From Aquabacterium sp. CECT 9606 (GTDB lineage: Bacteria; Pseudomonadota; Gammaproteobacteria; Burkholderiales; Burkholderiaceae_C), in NCBI RefSeq assembly GCF_918741295.1, contig NZ_CAKKNB010000002.1:806001-870000 (forward strand): a stretch of DNA of 64,000 nt, in the 5' to 3' direction. The notes under the pieces are model-generated. The model was not told the origin of the DNA, searched no databases, and saw only the letters and a program-made list of their open reading frames with translations. Position numbers and translations under genes: made by a program. This document shows positions 28,628 to 38,074 of the stretch, piece by piece. The stretch's first letter is position 1; each line of letters starts with the position of its first letter.

Positions 28628-29098
28628 ATGTTCCGCATCGTCCTCGTCGAACCTGAAATCCCGCCCAACACCGGCAACGTGATCCGCCTGGCGGCCAACA
28701 CCGGCTGCGAGTTGCACCTCATCGAGCCCCTGGGTTTTTCTATGGACGACAAGCTGCTGCGCCGCGCCGGCCTGGATTACCACGAGCACGCGCCAGTGCG
28801 CCGCCATGCCAACTGGCAGGCCTTCGTCGATGCCGTGCAGCCTGATCGTTCGCGCATGTTTGCCTTCACCACGCGCGGCAGCCGCCTGTTGGGTGACTTG
28901 CAATGGCAGCCTGGCGACTGGCTGGTATTTGGCTGCGAGACGCGCGGCCTTGATCCTGCGCTGCGCGAGCAATTCCCCTCGGATCAACGCGTGCGGCTGC
29001 CCATGTTGCCGGAGCAACGCAGCCTCAACCTCAGCAATGCCGTGGCCGTGGCCGTGTTCGAAGCCTGGCGCCAGAACGGTTATTCGAACGGGGTCTGA
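28628..29098 (+). CDS. trmL: tRNA (cytidine(34)-2'-O)-methyltransferase
   Basis: The product is 156 residues and is a SPOUT-class methyltransferase. N-terminal [20 protein letters not shown] is the family signature. The SAM-binding knot is seen as [11 protein letters not shown] and then [20 protein letters not shown]. TrmL methylates the wobble base of tRNA-Leu isoacceptors using SAM. Length matches the family. Its 3' end overlaps the convergent gpsA by 19 bp. It is the second gene after the HDOD-GAF gene. Confidence 0.93.
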   Translation: MFRIVLVEPEIPPNTGNVIRLAANTGCELHLIEPLGFSMDDKLLRRAGLDYHEHAPVRRHANWQAFVDAVQPDRSRMFAFTTRGSRLLGDLQWQPGDWLVFGCETRGLDPALREQFPSDQRVRLPMLPEQRSLNLSNAVAVAVFEAWRQNGYSNGV

Positions 29099-30108
29099 AC
29101 GCGTGCGCCGTCGATCTCGGCCTTGGCCTCGCGACTCATCAGCGCACCCACGGCCTTGGCCGGCGTGATGCGGCCTTCCAGCACGGCCACCACGGCTTCG
29201 GTGATGGGCATGGCCACGTCCAGGGCCTTGGCCCGTTGCAGCACCGTGGCTGCGCTGTACACGCCCTCGGCCACGTGGCCCAGCTCGGTCAGGATCTGCG
29301 CCAGCGGCAGCCCTTCGGCCAGCTTCAGCCCCACCGTGCGGTTGCGTGACAGGTTGCCCGTGGCGGTCAGCACCAGGTCGCCCAACCCTGACAGGCCCAT
29401 GAAGGTGTCGGCTTGCGCGCCCAGGGCCACGCCCAGGCGCGTCATCTCGGCCAAGCCTCGGGTGATCAGCGCGGCGCGCGCATTCAGGCCGAGTTGCATG
29501 CCGTCGACGATGCCGGTGGCAATGGCGAGCACGTTCTTGACAGCGCCGCCCACTTCCACGCCAATCGGGTCGTTGGAGGTGTACACGCGCAAGGTGTCGC
29601 TGTGGAAGGCCGCCACCGCCTGGTCGCCCAGGGTGGTGTCGAAACTGGCCGCCACCAGCGCCGTGGGCTGATTGGCCGCGACTTCGTTGGCGAAGCTGGG
29701 GCCCGACAACACACCGCAGCGCGCATGCGGGCGCAAGGCCAGGGCGATCTCGTGACCCAGCCGACCGGTGCCTTTTTCAAAGCCCTTGCACAGCCACAGC
29801 GCGGCCACGTCTTCAGGCAGGGACTGCAGCACGCCGTCCAGGGCCGCCATGGGCGTGCCGATGATGACCAGGCCACCCTGGGTACCTTGCGCACGCGAAT
29901 GCGCCACCGCCTCGTTCAGGTCGTGGGTGATGCGCAGGGCGTCGGGGAAAGGCGAATGGGGCAGGTAGCGGTCATTGCGCCGCGCGGCCTGCATGTCGCG
30001 CGCCTGGGACTCGTCGCGAGCCCAGAGCAGCACGTGGGGGTTGTGGCGGGCGGCGCTGATGGCCAGCGCCGTGCCCCAGGCGCCCGCGCCCAGAACCGTC
30101 AGGTTCAT
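29080..30108 (-). CDS. gpsA: NAD(P)H-dependent glycerol-3-phosphate dehydrogenase
   Basis: The product is 342 residues. The Rossmann motif is [19 protein letters not shown]. The catalytic Lys lies in [20 protein letters not shown] and the downstream segment has [17 protein letters not shown]. It makes sn-glycerol 3-phosphate from dihydroxyacetone phosphate, feeding phospholipid synthesis. It lies downstream of secB, 16 bp away on the same strand, a common arrangement in Burkholderiales. It overlaps trmL convergently by 19 bp. Confidence 0.95.
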   Translation of the reverse strand: MNLTVLGAGAWGTALAISAARHNPHVLLWARDESQARDMQAARRNDRYLPHSPFPDALRITHDLNEAVAHSRAQGTQGGLVIIGTPMAALDGVLQSLPEDVAALWLCKGFEKGTGRLGHEIALALRPHARCGVLSGPSFANEVAANQPTALVAASFDTTLGDQAVAAFHSDTLRVYTSNDPIGVEVGGAVKNVLAIATGIVDGMQLGLNARAALITRGLAEMTRLGVALGAQADTFMGLSGLGDLVLTATGNLSRNRTVGLKLAEGLPLAQILTELGHVAEGVYSAATVLQRAKALDVAMPITEAVVAVLEGRITPAKAVGALMSREAKAEIDGARVQTPFE

Positions 30109-30124
30109 GCGGGTAAAACCGAGA

Positions 30125-30592
30125 TCAGGAGTTCAGGGTTTGGCCAGCGCCGGCTTGCGCTTGCTGCAACTGGGCTTCGTACATGGCCTGGAAGTTGACT
30201 TCGGTCAGGTGCACGGGCGGGAAGCCGGTGCGGTTGATGATGTCGGCCACGGTGGCGCGCAGGTAGGGGTACACGATCTGCGGGCAGGCGATGGCCACGA
30301 TGGGCTGCATCTGCTCTTGCGGCACGTTGCGGATCTCGAACAGGCCGGCTTGCTTGGCTTCGACCAGGAATAGCACCTTGTCGTTGACCTTGGTGGTCAC
30401 GGTGGCGGTGACGGTGATCTCGAACAGGCCGTCCTTGACTTCTTCGGCGTTCAGGTTGAGCTGAACGTCAACTTGCGGCTGGCCTTGCTCCAGCAGGATG
30501 GCGGGCGCGTTGGGCTGCTCCAGCGACAGGTCCTTCAGGTAGATGCGCTGGATGTTGAAGGAGGGTTGGCCGTTGTTGGCTTGGTCGGTCAT
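30125..30592 (-). CDS. secB: protein-export chaperone SecB
   Basis: The product is 155 residues. Family features include [39 protein letters not shown] and [20 protein letters not shown]. The C-terminus is a short tail with no Zn-binding cysteines. SecB binds unfolded preproteins and hands them to SecA. It starts at ATG 30592. The grxC gene that usually precedes secB in related genomes is not here; the upstream neighbour is a glycosidase 159 bp away on the same strand. Confidence 0.95.
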   Translation of the reverse strand: MTDQANNGQPSFNIQRIYLKDLSLEQPNAPAILLEQGQPQVDVQLNLNAEEVKDGLFEITVTATVTTKVNDKVLFLVEAKQAGLFEIRNVPQEQMQPIVAIACPQIVYPYLRATVADIINRTGFPPVHLTEVNFQAMYEAQLQQAQAGAGQTLNS

Positions 30593-30751
30593 GGTGAATC
30601 CTTGGGATGAAGATGGCGGGCAGCCATTTTTGGCAGGCTGCGCCCGAGAAATGGGTATCGGGCTGGATTATGGACCAGCCGGATGACGGTTCGTATTCGA
30701 GGCGGACGCCCCTGACCAGCCGGCCACACGAGGGCAAGTCCTTTTGCGGCC

Positions 30752-31933
30752 TTACGCCCCGTTCAAAGCCTTCTGCGCCATCAGGTACGCCGCCGCGTTC
30801 CAGCTCTGCCCCGCCATGCCCATGGGTTTGAGTGTCTGCCCGTGGAACCACTCGGTGAAGCGCCAATCATCCAGGCTGTTGACATGTGCCAGCTTGGCCA
30901 GCTCCTGCTCGGCCTGGGCCTTCTTGCCCAGCTTGGCCAGGGCCAGGGCCCAGAAACCGCCGATGAAGGGCCAGATGCCGCCATTGTGGTACTGGTGTGG
31001 GTGGTTCTGCTGGTGGCGCCCCATGTAGGCGCGCCAGAGCTCATGGTCGACGTCGATGGGTGTGGTCACGGCGCGCACCGGGTAGGGGTTGGCCACCTCC
31101 GCCGTCTGCAGCGTCTTCATGACGTCCTTCGCCATCGAGTCGTTGGCCAAGCCATACAGCAGTGCCAGCACGTTGCCGAACACATCGCCCTCGTCGCCCA
31201 CGAACGACAGGTTGACGAAACTGAGGTACAGGCCGGGGTTGCGCTGGCCGCGCCGCGCGTAGTGGCTCAGCAGGCGGCCGCGCCGGTACTCGGGCAGGTC
31301 GCGCTTGAAGGGGTGGAACAGGTGGTTGAAGTGGTAGTGCGTCTCTTCCAGGCAGGGCAGCTCGAACAGCAGCTTGACGCGGTACCACAGCGCATTGGTG
31401 TACAGCACGAAGCCTGAGCGCGGCATGATGTCGGCCCAGTCGCTGGCCTCGTTTTGCTGCAGCAGAAAGAACTTCTGGTGCTCTTGCGCCATCAGCCAGT
31501 TGATGGCCAGATCGACCTGGGGCTGCCAGCGCTCGGCCATGCCAGGCACCCGGCCGTGGCGCCGCACGTGGTCCACGGCGATCAGCCACCACAGCGTGGC
31601 ATCGATGCAGCCCAGGTACCAGAAGTCGGCGTCTTGCCCTTCAGGGTCCACGTACTTGGGGATCTGGCCGTTGCGGGCTTGCAGATTGGCCAGGGAGTCG
31701 AGGCTGTCCACCGCGCCTTGTTCCAGCGCCGCGTCGCCACTGCCGGCCATGGCCAGCACGCAAATGGCGGCATCGCGGCCAAACACGCGGGTGTAGCTGC
31801 GGGCTTCTGCGGCATCGGTGCGGCTGGCCGCCAGGATGCCGCGGGGCGTCAGATTGCGGCGCAACAGTTCGAGGGATTCGGTGGTGCAGAGCTGGACCAG
31901 CGATTCTTCAACGAGGGCGGCGTGGTTGTTCAT
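30752..31933 (-). CDS. six-hairpin glycosidase, GH100/amylo-alpha-1,6-glucosidase-like
   Basis: The product is 393 residues with no signal peptide. Alpha-helical (alpha/alpha)6-barrel signs are repeated hydrophobic and aromatic helices such as VFGRDAAICVLAMAGSGD, WWLIAVDHVRRHGRV and LYTNALWYRVKLLFELPC. The QNEASDWADIMPRSG and HQYHNGGIWPFIGGFWALAL segments hold the likely acidic residues. This resembles GH100/GH63-type enzymes, but the substrate (alpha-glucan branch, sucrose or glucosylglycerate) cannot be chosen from sequence. It is the distal gene of the GlgE cluster, which points to an alpha-glucan role. I chose ATG 31933, preceded by GGAG; starts at 31945 and 31963 are also in frame. Confidence 0.75.
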   Translation of the reverse strand: MNNHAALVEESLVQLCTTESLELLRRNLTPRGILAASRTDAAEARSYTRVFGRDAAICVLAMAGSGDAALEQGAVDSLDSLANLQARNGQIPKYVDPEGQDADFWYLGCIDATLWWLIAVDHVRRHGRVPGMAERWQPQVDLAINWLMAQEHQKFFLLQQNEASDWADIMPRSGFVLYTNALWYRVKLLFELPCLEETHYHFNHLFHPFKRDLPEYRRGRLLSHYARRGQRNPGLYLSFVNLSFVGDEGDVFGNVLALLYGLANDSMAKDVMKTLQTAEVANPYPVRAVTTPIDVDHELWRAYMGRHQQNHPHQYHNGGIWPFIGGFWALALAKLGKKAQAEQELAKLAHVNSLDDWRFTEWFHGQTLKPMGMAGQSWNAAAYLMAQKALNGA

Positions 31934-32007
31934 GGCGGTCTCCATCGCAACATCTGACGGCATGTTGACACCAATCGCGCCAGGCCGTTCTCCGGAACAC
32001 CCGGCGA

Positions 32008-32691
32008 TCAGGGGATCTTGTCACGCTTGCTGGTGGGCCACCATTCTTCCAGGCGCGCAGCGGCCCATTCCCGGCCCCCCAGGCCAAAAGCCAGGGCGAT
32101 GGCCAGGACGATGCCACCCAAGACGATGAGGAAGGCATCGCGGATGATGGTGCCGCCCACCTCCATCTGGTCCAGCGCGATCATCACCACGAAGGCCATG
32201 ATGGCGTATCGGGCCAGGCGGGACAGCGAATCGCCATCCCGGATACCGGCGTTCTCGCAATAGGTGTACACGGCATTGGCCACAAAGCGCGCGAAGTAGG
32301 CACCAAACGCCAGGATCAGCAGCGCCACGATCACCTTGGGCACGAACCACATCACGCGGCCCAGCAATTCGGTCACGTGGGTCAGGCCCAGGCCATTGAA
32401 GGCCACCACCAGCGCGATCAGGATGACCAGCCAGTAAGCCAGCAGGCCGAACAAGTCCACCGTGTCGATCAGGGTACCGCCTTTTTTCAGGAAGCTGTCC
32501 ATGCCCGATCGTTTGGTGAGGATGTGGAAATTGATGGCGCGCAGACCGCGCTGGATGGCAAAACGCGCGGCCTTGGCCAGCAAGATGCCCAGCAGCATGA
32601 CCACGATGGCCACGCCCAGCCGGGGCACGAAGGCCCCCAGCTCGAACAGGAAGGCCCGGACGGGTTCCAGGTACACGTCGACTCTTTCCAT
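32008..32691 (-). CDS. small MscS-like membrane channel protein
   Basis: The product is 227 residues and has about four hydrophobic segments (LGVAIVVMLLGILLA; LLAYWLVILIALVVAFNGLG; VPKVIVALLILAFGAYFA; FLIVLGGIVLAIALAFGLGG). The conserved TM-helix pattern of the MscS superfamily is clear, but the usual cytoplasmic beta and C-terminal cage domains are missing. It may be a minimal osmotic channel or a regulatory subunit. It lies 12 bp downstream of treS/maltokinase. Trehalose and glycogen metabolism and osmotic stress are linked, so co-expression makes sense. Confidence 0.8.
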   Translation of the reverse strand: MERVDVYLEPVRAFLFELGAFVPRLGVAIVVMLLGILLAKAARFAIQRGLRAINFHILTKRSGMDSFLKKGGTLIDTVDLFGLLAYWLVILIALVVAFNGLGLTHVTELLGRVMWFVPKVIVALLILAFGAYFARFVANAVYTYCENAGIRDGDSLSRLARYAIMAFVVMIALDQMEVGGTIIRDAFLIVLGGIVLAIALAFGLGGREWAAARLEEWWPTSKRDKIP

Positions 32692-32703
32692 GGATTTGTT
32701 CTC

Positions 32704-35700
32704 CTAGCCTGGCATTTTGAGGATGCCGAGGATGCCCTGCAGCGGGATGCGCACCCAGTCGGGGCGATTGTTCAGCTCATAGCGCAATTCGTACAGCGCT
32801 TTTTCAAGTTCGAACAAACCTAACAATCCTTGGCCCGCCTCAAGGGCTTCATGAAGGCCCGCCCCCTGGGTGGCTTGCGCATACGCCGTCAGGAAGGCGG
32901 CTCGGGCCTGGGTCTCCCACTCGGTGGCAAAGGGGGCAAGGGTGTTCAGCTCTTCATCGTTCACGGCCGAGCCGCGCAGGGCGCTCACCCTGGCATAGCT
33001 GAAGGATCGCAGCATGCCGGCCACGTCGCGCAGGGGGGATTGCTTGACACGCCGCTCTTCGAAACCGCGGCCCGGTTCACCTTCGAAGTCGATGATGACG
33101 AAGTCGTTCTTGGTGAGCAAGACCTGCGCGAGGTGGTAGTCACCATGGAAACGCGTCTTGAGGGCATGGGGCGTGCCAGTGGTGAAGCGTTCAATGCGCT
33201 GCTGGATCTCGTGACGCGCGGCCAGCACCTGGTGCGCTTCTGCCTGCGCTTCAACGCTGTCCAACTGGCCCAGGCTGTTTTCCAGCAGCATGAGCACGGA
33301 CCGCGCATCGGTGCTGACGTGCTGGCGGTAGGCCTGCAGGTCGATCGGGGTCAGAGGCTCGGGCTCGAAGGCGGGATTGCCCGTGCGCTGGGCCAGGGCC
33401 AGGTGCAGTTGGGCGGTGCGCAGGCCCAGGGTTTCAACCAGGGCCAGGTAAGCGCCGTGCACCCCTTCGGGCACCGACTCGAGGCTGGTGCGGCGCATCT
33501 CCAGGTAGCGCTGCAGGTAGCCGGTGGTGTAGGCCCAGCCATCGCCCTGGTTGGGCACATAGCCTTGCACGATCGACAAGGTCATGACCGTGCCATCGTT
33601 GGCGGCGTACTCCAGCAAACCGGCCACGGGCACGCAATGCGGGAACTTGACCACCTCGGTCAGGTGCCGGCCGATCTCGACTTCCGGGTTCAGGCCTGCC
33701 CGCACGCGGCGGTAGCCTTTGAGGAACAGACGCTCGTTCACCGTGACGATCGTGTTGCTGCTTTGCGCCTGTGGTTTGCCGATGGCCAGGGTGGCGAGCT
33801 CATCACCGACCAGGGCATGGAACACCGCCGTGGCGCGAAAGCGCAGCTGGCCCTTGTCGGTCTCCAAGGTCTTGTTGGTGGCGATGGCTTGCAGCAGGGC
33901 GCGGCAGAAAACTTCGTCCGCGAATGCATCGGCCATCAGGCCCACGCTGGCTTGCTGGCGAACCCGTGCCACGGCGGACACGGCCAGGCCGCGCATGCGT
34001 TCTTCGTCCTTGTCCTCCCAGGCCATGGCCAAGGGCAGGAAGTAGGCGGAGCCGTCCTGGCCCGCCCCGTCGATGTCCACCACGGGCAGCAACCAGCTGT
34101 GGCGGCCTTCTTCCCACACGGCCGAGTCCACGATGACCGCGCTCTTGATGGCAGCGCCTTTGGCGGCATACCAGCGTTGTGTCTCGATGTAGCGCGGCAG
34201 CATCTGGTTCTCGAACTGCGCGCGGGTCTTGACGGCCAGGCCAATGCGCCAGGGCACCACCTGGTCTCGGAACAGGCTGAGCCAGCCATCGAACAGCACC
34301 AGCACGGGCAACTCTTCGGCCGGCGTTTGCTCGCGGTGCCAACTGGGCACGCTCACATCGGTGCTCAGCTTGAACCAGTAGAAGCCGTGGGCGGGAATGG
34401 TGAGCAGGTAGGGCAACTCGCCGATGGGAGGGAAGGCGGTGCGGCCCAGCATCTCGACCGGCACACGGCCCTTGAAGCGGGACAGGTCCAGCTCGACAGG
34501 CTGGGCCGAGCGGCTGAGGTTGGCCACGCACAGGATGGCGTCGTCGCCGTGCTCGCGCAGGTAGGCCAGCACCTTGCGGTTGCCGGGCTTGAGGAAGTTG
34601 AGCTCGCCGCGGCCGAAGGCCTGGCTGGTCTGGCGCACGGCCAGCATGCGGCGCATCCAGTTGAGCAGCGACGAGGGATCGCGCATCTGCGACTCGACGT
34701 TGACGGCCTGGTAGCCATACACCGCGTCCATGATGGGCGGCAGGTAGAGGCGTTGCGGGTCGGCGCGCGAGAAGCCGGCGTTTCGGTCGGGGCTCCATTG
34801 CATGGGCGTGCGCACACCGTTTCGGTCACCGATGAAGACGTTGTCGCCCATGCCCAGCTCGTCGCCGTAATAGATGATGGGCGAGCCGCGCATCGACAGC
34901 AGCAGGCTGTTCATCAGCTTGATGGTGTCGATGTTGTTTTCCATCAGCGGCGCCAGGCGCCTGCGGATGCCCAGGTTGATGCGCGCACGCGGGTCGGCCG
35001 CGTAGGTGTTGTACATGTAGTCGCGCTCTTTGCTGGTCACCATCTCCAGCGTGAGCTCGTCGTGGTTGCGCAAGAAGATCGCCCACTGGCAGCTGTCGGG
35101 GATGTCCGGCGTCTGCTGCATGATCTCGGTCACCGGGAAGCGGTCTTCCTGGGCGATGGCCATGTAGATGCGCGGCATCAGGGGGAAGTGGTAAGCGGCG
35201 TGGCATTCGTCGCCATCGCCGAAGTACTCGCGCACGTCTTCAGGCCACTGGTTGGCTTCGGCCAGCAAGAAGCGGTTTTTGTAGCTGGCGTCGATGGCGG
35301 CGCGCAACTGCTTGATGATGTTGTGCGTCTCGGGCAGGTTCTCGTTGTTGGTGCCGTCGCGCTCGATCAGGTAGGGGATGGCGTCCAGGCGGAAGCCATC
35401 GACGCCCATGTCCAGCCAGAAGCGCATGGTCTTGAAAATGGCCTCCAGCACCAGCGGGTTGTCGAAGTTCAGATCAGGCTGGTGGCTGAAGAAACGGTGC
35501 CAGTAGTAGGCCTTGGCGATCGGGTCCCAAGTCCAGTTCGAGGTCTCGGTGTCGGTGAAGATGATGCGGGTGCCGAGGTACTTCTGGTCGGTGTCGCTCC
35601 ACACGTAGAAGTCGCGCTCGGGCGAGCCAGGCGGCGCTTTGCGCGCAGCCTGGAACCAGGGGTGCAGGTCGGAGGTGTGGTTGATGACCAGCTCGGTGAT

Positions 35701-36048
35701 GACCTTGAGGTCGCGCTTGTGGGCCTCATCGAGCATGAGCTTGAAGTCGTCCAGCGTGCCGTACTGCGGGTGCACATCGTCGTAGCCCGAGATGTCGTAG
35801 CCATCGTCGCGCAAGGGCGAGGGGTAGAAAGGCATCAGCCAGATGGTGTTGACGCCCAGGTCCTTCACGTAATCCAGCTTGGCGGCCACGCCTTTGAAGT
35901 CGCCCATGCCATCGTCATTGCTGTCAAAGAAGGCCTTGACGTTGAGCTGGTAGATGACCGCGTCTTTGTACCAAAGGGCGGCGTCGGTCACCGGGGTGGT
36001 GGCGCCTTGTTCGGCTTCTTCCAGGTGCGGTGTTCGCGGTGCGTTCAT
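32704..36048 (-). CDS. treS: trehalose synthase fused to maltokinase
   Basis: The product is 1114 residues and is a fusion. Residues 20-560 are a GH13 trehalose synthase (WYKDAVIYQLNVKAFFDSND, GVDGFRLDAIPYL with the nucleophile Asp, LLAEANQWPED with the general acid Glu, LRNHDELT). Residues about 600-1100 are maltokinase (Pep2/Mak): RFHGDYHLAQVLLTKNDFVI and IDFEGEPGR carry the phosphotransfer Asp and metal site. Together they convert trehalose to maltose and then to maltose-1-phosphate with ATP. ATG 36048 is 10 bp after the glgE stop. The fusion would channel maltose between the two steps. Confidence 0.95.
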   Translation of the reverse strand: MNAPRTPHLEEAEQGATTPVTDAALWYKDAVIYQLNVKAFFDSNDDGMGDFKGVAAKLDYVKDLGVNTIWLMPFYPSPLRDDGYDISGYDDVHPQYGTLDDFKLMLDEAHKRDLKVITELVINHTSDLHPWFQAARKAPPGSPERDFYVWSDTDQKYLGTRIIFTDTETSNWTWDPIAKAYYWHRFFSHQPDLNFDNPLVLEAIFKTMRFWLDMGVDGFRLDAIPYLIERDGTNNENLPETHNIIKQLRAAIDASYKNRFLLAEANQWPEDVREYFGDGDECHAAYHFPLMPRIYMAIAQEDRFPVTEIMQQTPDIPDSCQWAIFLRNHDELTLEMVTSKERDYMYNTYAADPRARINLGIRRRLAPLMENNIDTIKLMNSLLLSMRGSPIIYYGDELGMGDNVFIGDRNGVRTPMQWSPDRNAGFSRADPQRLYLPPIMDAVYGYQAVNVESQMRDPSSLLNWMRRMLAVRQTSQAFGRGELNFLKPGNRKVLAYLREHGDDAILCVANLSRSAQPVELDLSRFKGRVPVEMLGRTAFPPIGELPYLLTIPAHGFYWFKLSTDVSVPSWHREQTPAEELPVLVLFDGWLSLFRDQVVPWRIGLAVKTRAQFENQMLPRYIETQRWYAAKGAAIKSAVIVDSAVWEEGRHSWLLPVVDIDGAGQDGSAYFLPLAMAWEDKDEERMRGLAVSAVARVRQQASVGLMADAFADEVFCRALLQAIATNKTLETDKGQLRFRATAVFHALVGDELATLAIGKPQAQSSNTIVTVNERLFLKGYRRVRAGLNPEVEIGRHLTEVVKFPHCVPVAGLLEYAANDGTVMTLSIVQGYVPNQGDGWAYTTGYLQRYLEMRRTSLESVPEGVHGAYLALVETLGLRTAQLHLALAQRTGNPAFEPEPLTPIDLQAYRQHVSTDARSVLMLLENSLGQLDSVEAQAEAHQVLAARHEIQQRIERFTTGTPHALKTRFHGDYHLAQVLLTKNDFVIIDFEGEPGRGFEERRVKQSPLRDVAGMLRSFSYARVSALRGSAVNDEELNTLAPFATEWETQARAAFLTAYAQATQGAGLHEALEAGQGLLGLFELEKALYELRYELNNRPDWVRIPLQGILGILKMPG

Positions 36049-36058
36049 CAAGGCGCTC

Positions 36059-38074
36059 TCAGGCGAAGTTGTCAAAGCTTTGCTCGTTGTGCTGCCGGCG
36101 GCGCACACGGAAAACATGGGCCGGTGATTGCCGTGGATCGAGTATGACGAAGTTGCGCCAACCTTGCCAGGTGAAGCGTTGGTCGCTCAGCAGGTCGTGC
36201 ACTTCGTACTGTGATTCTTGGTTGAGGCTCAAGATGCTGGCGTCCAGCGTGACCCAGCCGGATTGCGTGTTGTGCGGGTCCAGGTTGACGATGCTCAGGA
36301 TGAGGTTGTCGCCATCGGCGGTTTGTTTGGCGTAGGCGATGAGCTGGTCGTTGTCGGTGCCCACGAAGCGCAGGCTGTGGTTGGACTGCAAGGCGGGGTT
36401 GTCCCGGCGGATGCCGTTGATCTTGGCGATGAACTGGGCCAGGCTGTCGGGCCGCGCCACGTCCCACTCGCCCCAATGGCGCAGTTGGTATTTCTCGGAG
36501 TTGAGGTATTCCTCGCTGCCGGGGCTGCGGGGGGCGTTGTCCAGCAGCTCGTAGGCCGGGCCATACAGGCCATAGTTGGACGACAGGGTGGCGGCCAGCA
36601 CCAGGCGCAAGGCGAAGATGGGGCGGCCACCCGCATGCAGATGCTCGCTCAGGATGTCGGGCGTGTTGGGCCAGGCGTTGGGGCGGAAGTAATCCTTGCC
36701 TGGGCCTTGCGACAGCTCCGTGAAGTACTCCGTCAACTCTTGCTTGGTGTTGCGCCAGGTGAAGTAGGTGTAGGACTGCGAGTAGCCCAACTTGGCCAGT
36801 CGATGCATGACCTTCGGGCGCGTGAAGGCCTCGGCCAGGAACAGCACCTCGGGGTGCTCGCGCTTGATGGCGGTGATGGCCCATTCCCAAAAAGGGAAGG
36901 CCTTGGTGTGCGGGTTGTCGACGCGGAAAATGGTCACGCCTTGGCCGATCCAATGGTCGAACACGCTTTTGAGCTCTTGCCACAAGGCGCGCCAGTCTTC
37001 GGTCTCGAAGTTGAAGGGGTAGATGTCCTGGTACTTCTTGGGTGGGTTCTCGGCGTATTGCACCGTGCCGTCCGGGCGCCAGCGGAACCACTCCGGGTGG
37101 GCCTGGACATAAGGGTGGTCGGGCGCGCACTGGAAGGCGATGTCCATCGCGATTTCAAGGCCCAGCTCGCGGGCCTTGAGCACCAAGGCACGGAAGTCTT
37201 CGGGCGTGCCCAGCTCGGGCAGGATGTCCTTGTGGCCGCCTTCTGCCGCGCCGATGGCCCAGGGGCTGCCCACATCACCGGGCTCGGCGGTCAAGGCGTT
37301 GTTGCGGCCCTTGCGCTTGACGCGGCCGATGGGGTGGATGGGCGGAAAGTACAGCACGTCAAAGCCCATCTCGGCGATGTAGGGCAGGCGTTGCTCGACG
37401 TCCTTGAAGGTGCCGTGCTTTCCCGGCTGGTCTGAAGCCGAGCGGGGAAAGAGTTCGTACCAGGTGCTGAAGCGGGCGCGTTCGCGGTCGGCCACCAGGG
37501 GCAGTTCGGTGGCAAACGAGGTGGCCCGTTGGCGGTCGGGGTAGCGCCGGGCCAGGGCCGCCGGGACTTCGTCCAGGGCCAGGGCCTTCAGCGCGGGTGC
37601 ATCACCCTGGTGCTTGCGCAACTGTTTCGCCCAGGCCGCGAGCTGGATTCGGTCAGCGGCCTTGGCGCGTTTGGCGGCGTCTTCGATCAGCTCCGCCCCC
37701 ACGAGGGCGGCAATGCGGATGTCGTCGTCATCGACACGGCGCGTCAACTCGTGGCGCCAGGATTCGAAGTGGTCGACCCAGGCCACCACGGTGTAGAAGT
37801 AACGGCCAGGCACCGGGGGCGTGAAAGCCGCGGACCATTCGTCATTGCCCTCAAGGGCCATCTCCACCTCTTGCACGGCGGTGTCGCCCTCGGTCCGCCA
37901 GCGCAGCATTACGCGCAGCACGTCGTGGCCGTCAGTGAAGCAGTGGGCCTGGATGCGCATGGGCTCGCCCGCGATGGCCTTGACGGCAAAGCGGCCGCCG
38001 TCCACCACGGGCAGCACCGCATCGATCACCGCGCGTTGCAGGCCATCGACGTCAGAGGGTGTCCGTGTGGCCAT
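36059..38074 (-). CDS. glgE: alpha-1,4-glucan:maltose-1-phosphate maltosyltransferase
   Basis: The product is 671 residues. An N-terminal beta domain is followed by a GH13 barrel: ERARFSTWYELFPRSASDQP, DVLYFPPIHPIGRVKRKGRN, GVTIFRVDNPHTKAFPFWEW with the nucleophile Asp, VLFLAEAFTRPKVMHRLAKL with the acid Glu, and SNYGLYGPAYEL near the C-terminal domain. GlgE extends alpha-1,4-glucan with maltosyl units from maltose-1-phosphate. Its stop is 10 bp from treS/mak. Its start overlaps the 3' end of glgB by 23 bp, so the three are translationally linked. Confidence 0.95.
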   Translation of the reverse strand: MATRTPSDVDGLQRAVIDAVLPVVDGGRFAVKAIAGEPMRIQAHCFTDGHDVLRVMLRWRTEGDTAVQEVEMALEGNDEWSAAFTPPVPGRYFYTVVAWVDHFESWRHELTRRVDDDDIRIAALVGAELIEDAAKRAKAADRIQLAAWAKQLRKHQGDAPALKALALDEVPAALARRYPDRQRATSFATELPLVADRERARFSTWYELFPRSASDQPGKHGTFKDVEQRLPYIAEMGFDVLYFPPIHPIGRVKRKGRNNALTAEPGDVGSPWAIGAAEGGHKDILPELGTPEDFRALVLKARELGLEIAMDIAFQCAPDHPYVQAHPEWFRWRPDGTVQYAENPPKKYQDIYPFNFETEDWRALWQELKSVFDHWIGQGVTIFRVDNPHTKAFPFWEWAITAIKREHPEVLFLAEAFTRPKVMHRLAKLGYSQSYTYFTWRNTKQELTEYFTELSQGPGKDYFRPNAWPNTPDILSEHLHAGGRPIFALRLVLAATLSSNYGLYGPAYELLDNAPRSPGSEEYLNSEKYQLRHWGEWDVARPDSLAQFIAKINGIRRDNPALQSNHSLRFVGTDNDQLIAYAKQTADGDNLILSIVNLDPHNTQSGWVTLDASILSLNQESQYEVHDLLSDQRFTWQGWRNFVILDPRQSPAHVFRVRRRQHNEQSFDNFA

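Noticed and set aside
32830-36147. An 1105-residue open frame on the plus strand opposite treS/maltokinase
   Set aside because: It is the antisense shadow of a GC-rich gene. Its amino-acid composition (very rich in Gly, Gln, His, Val and Ala) is unlike a real protein, and the minus-strand frame has clear catalytic motifs.
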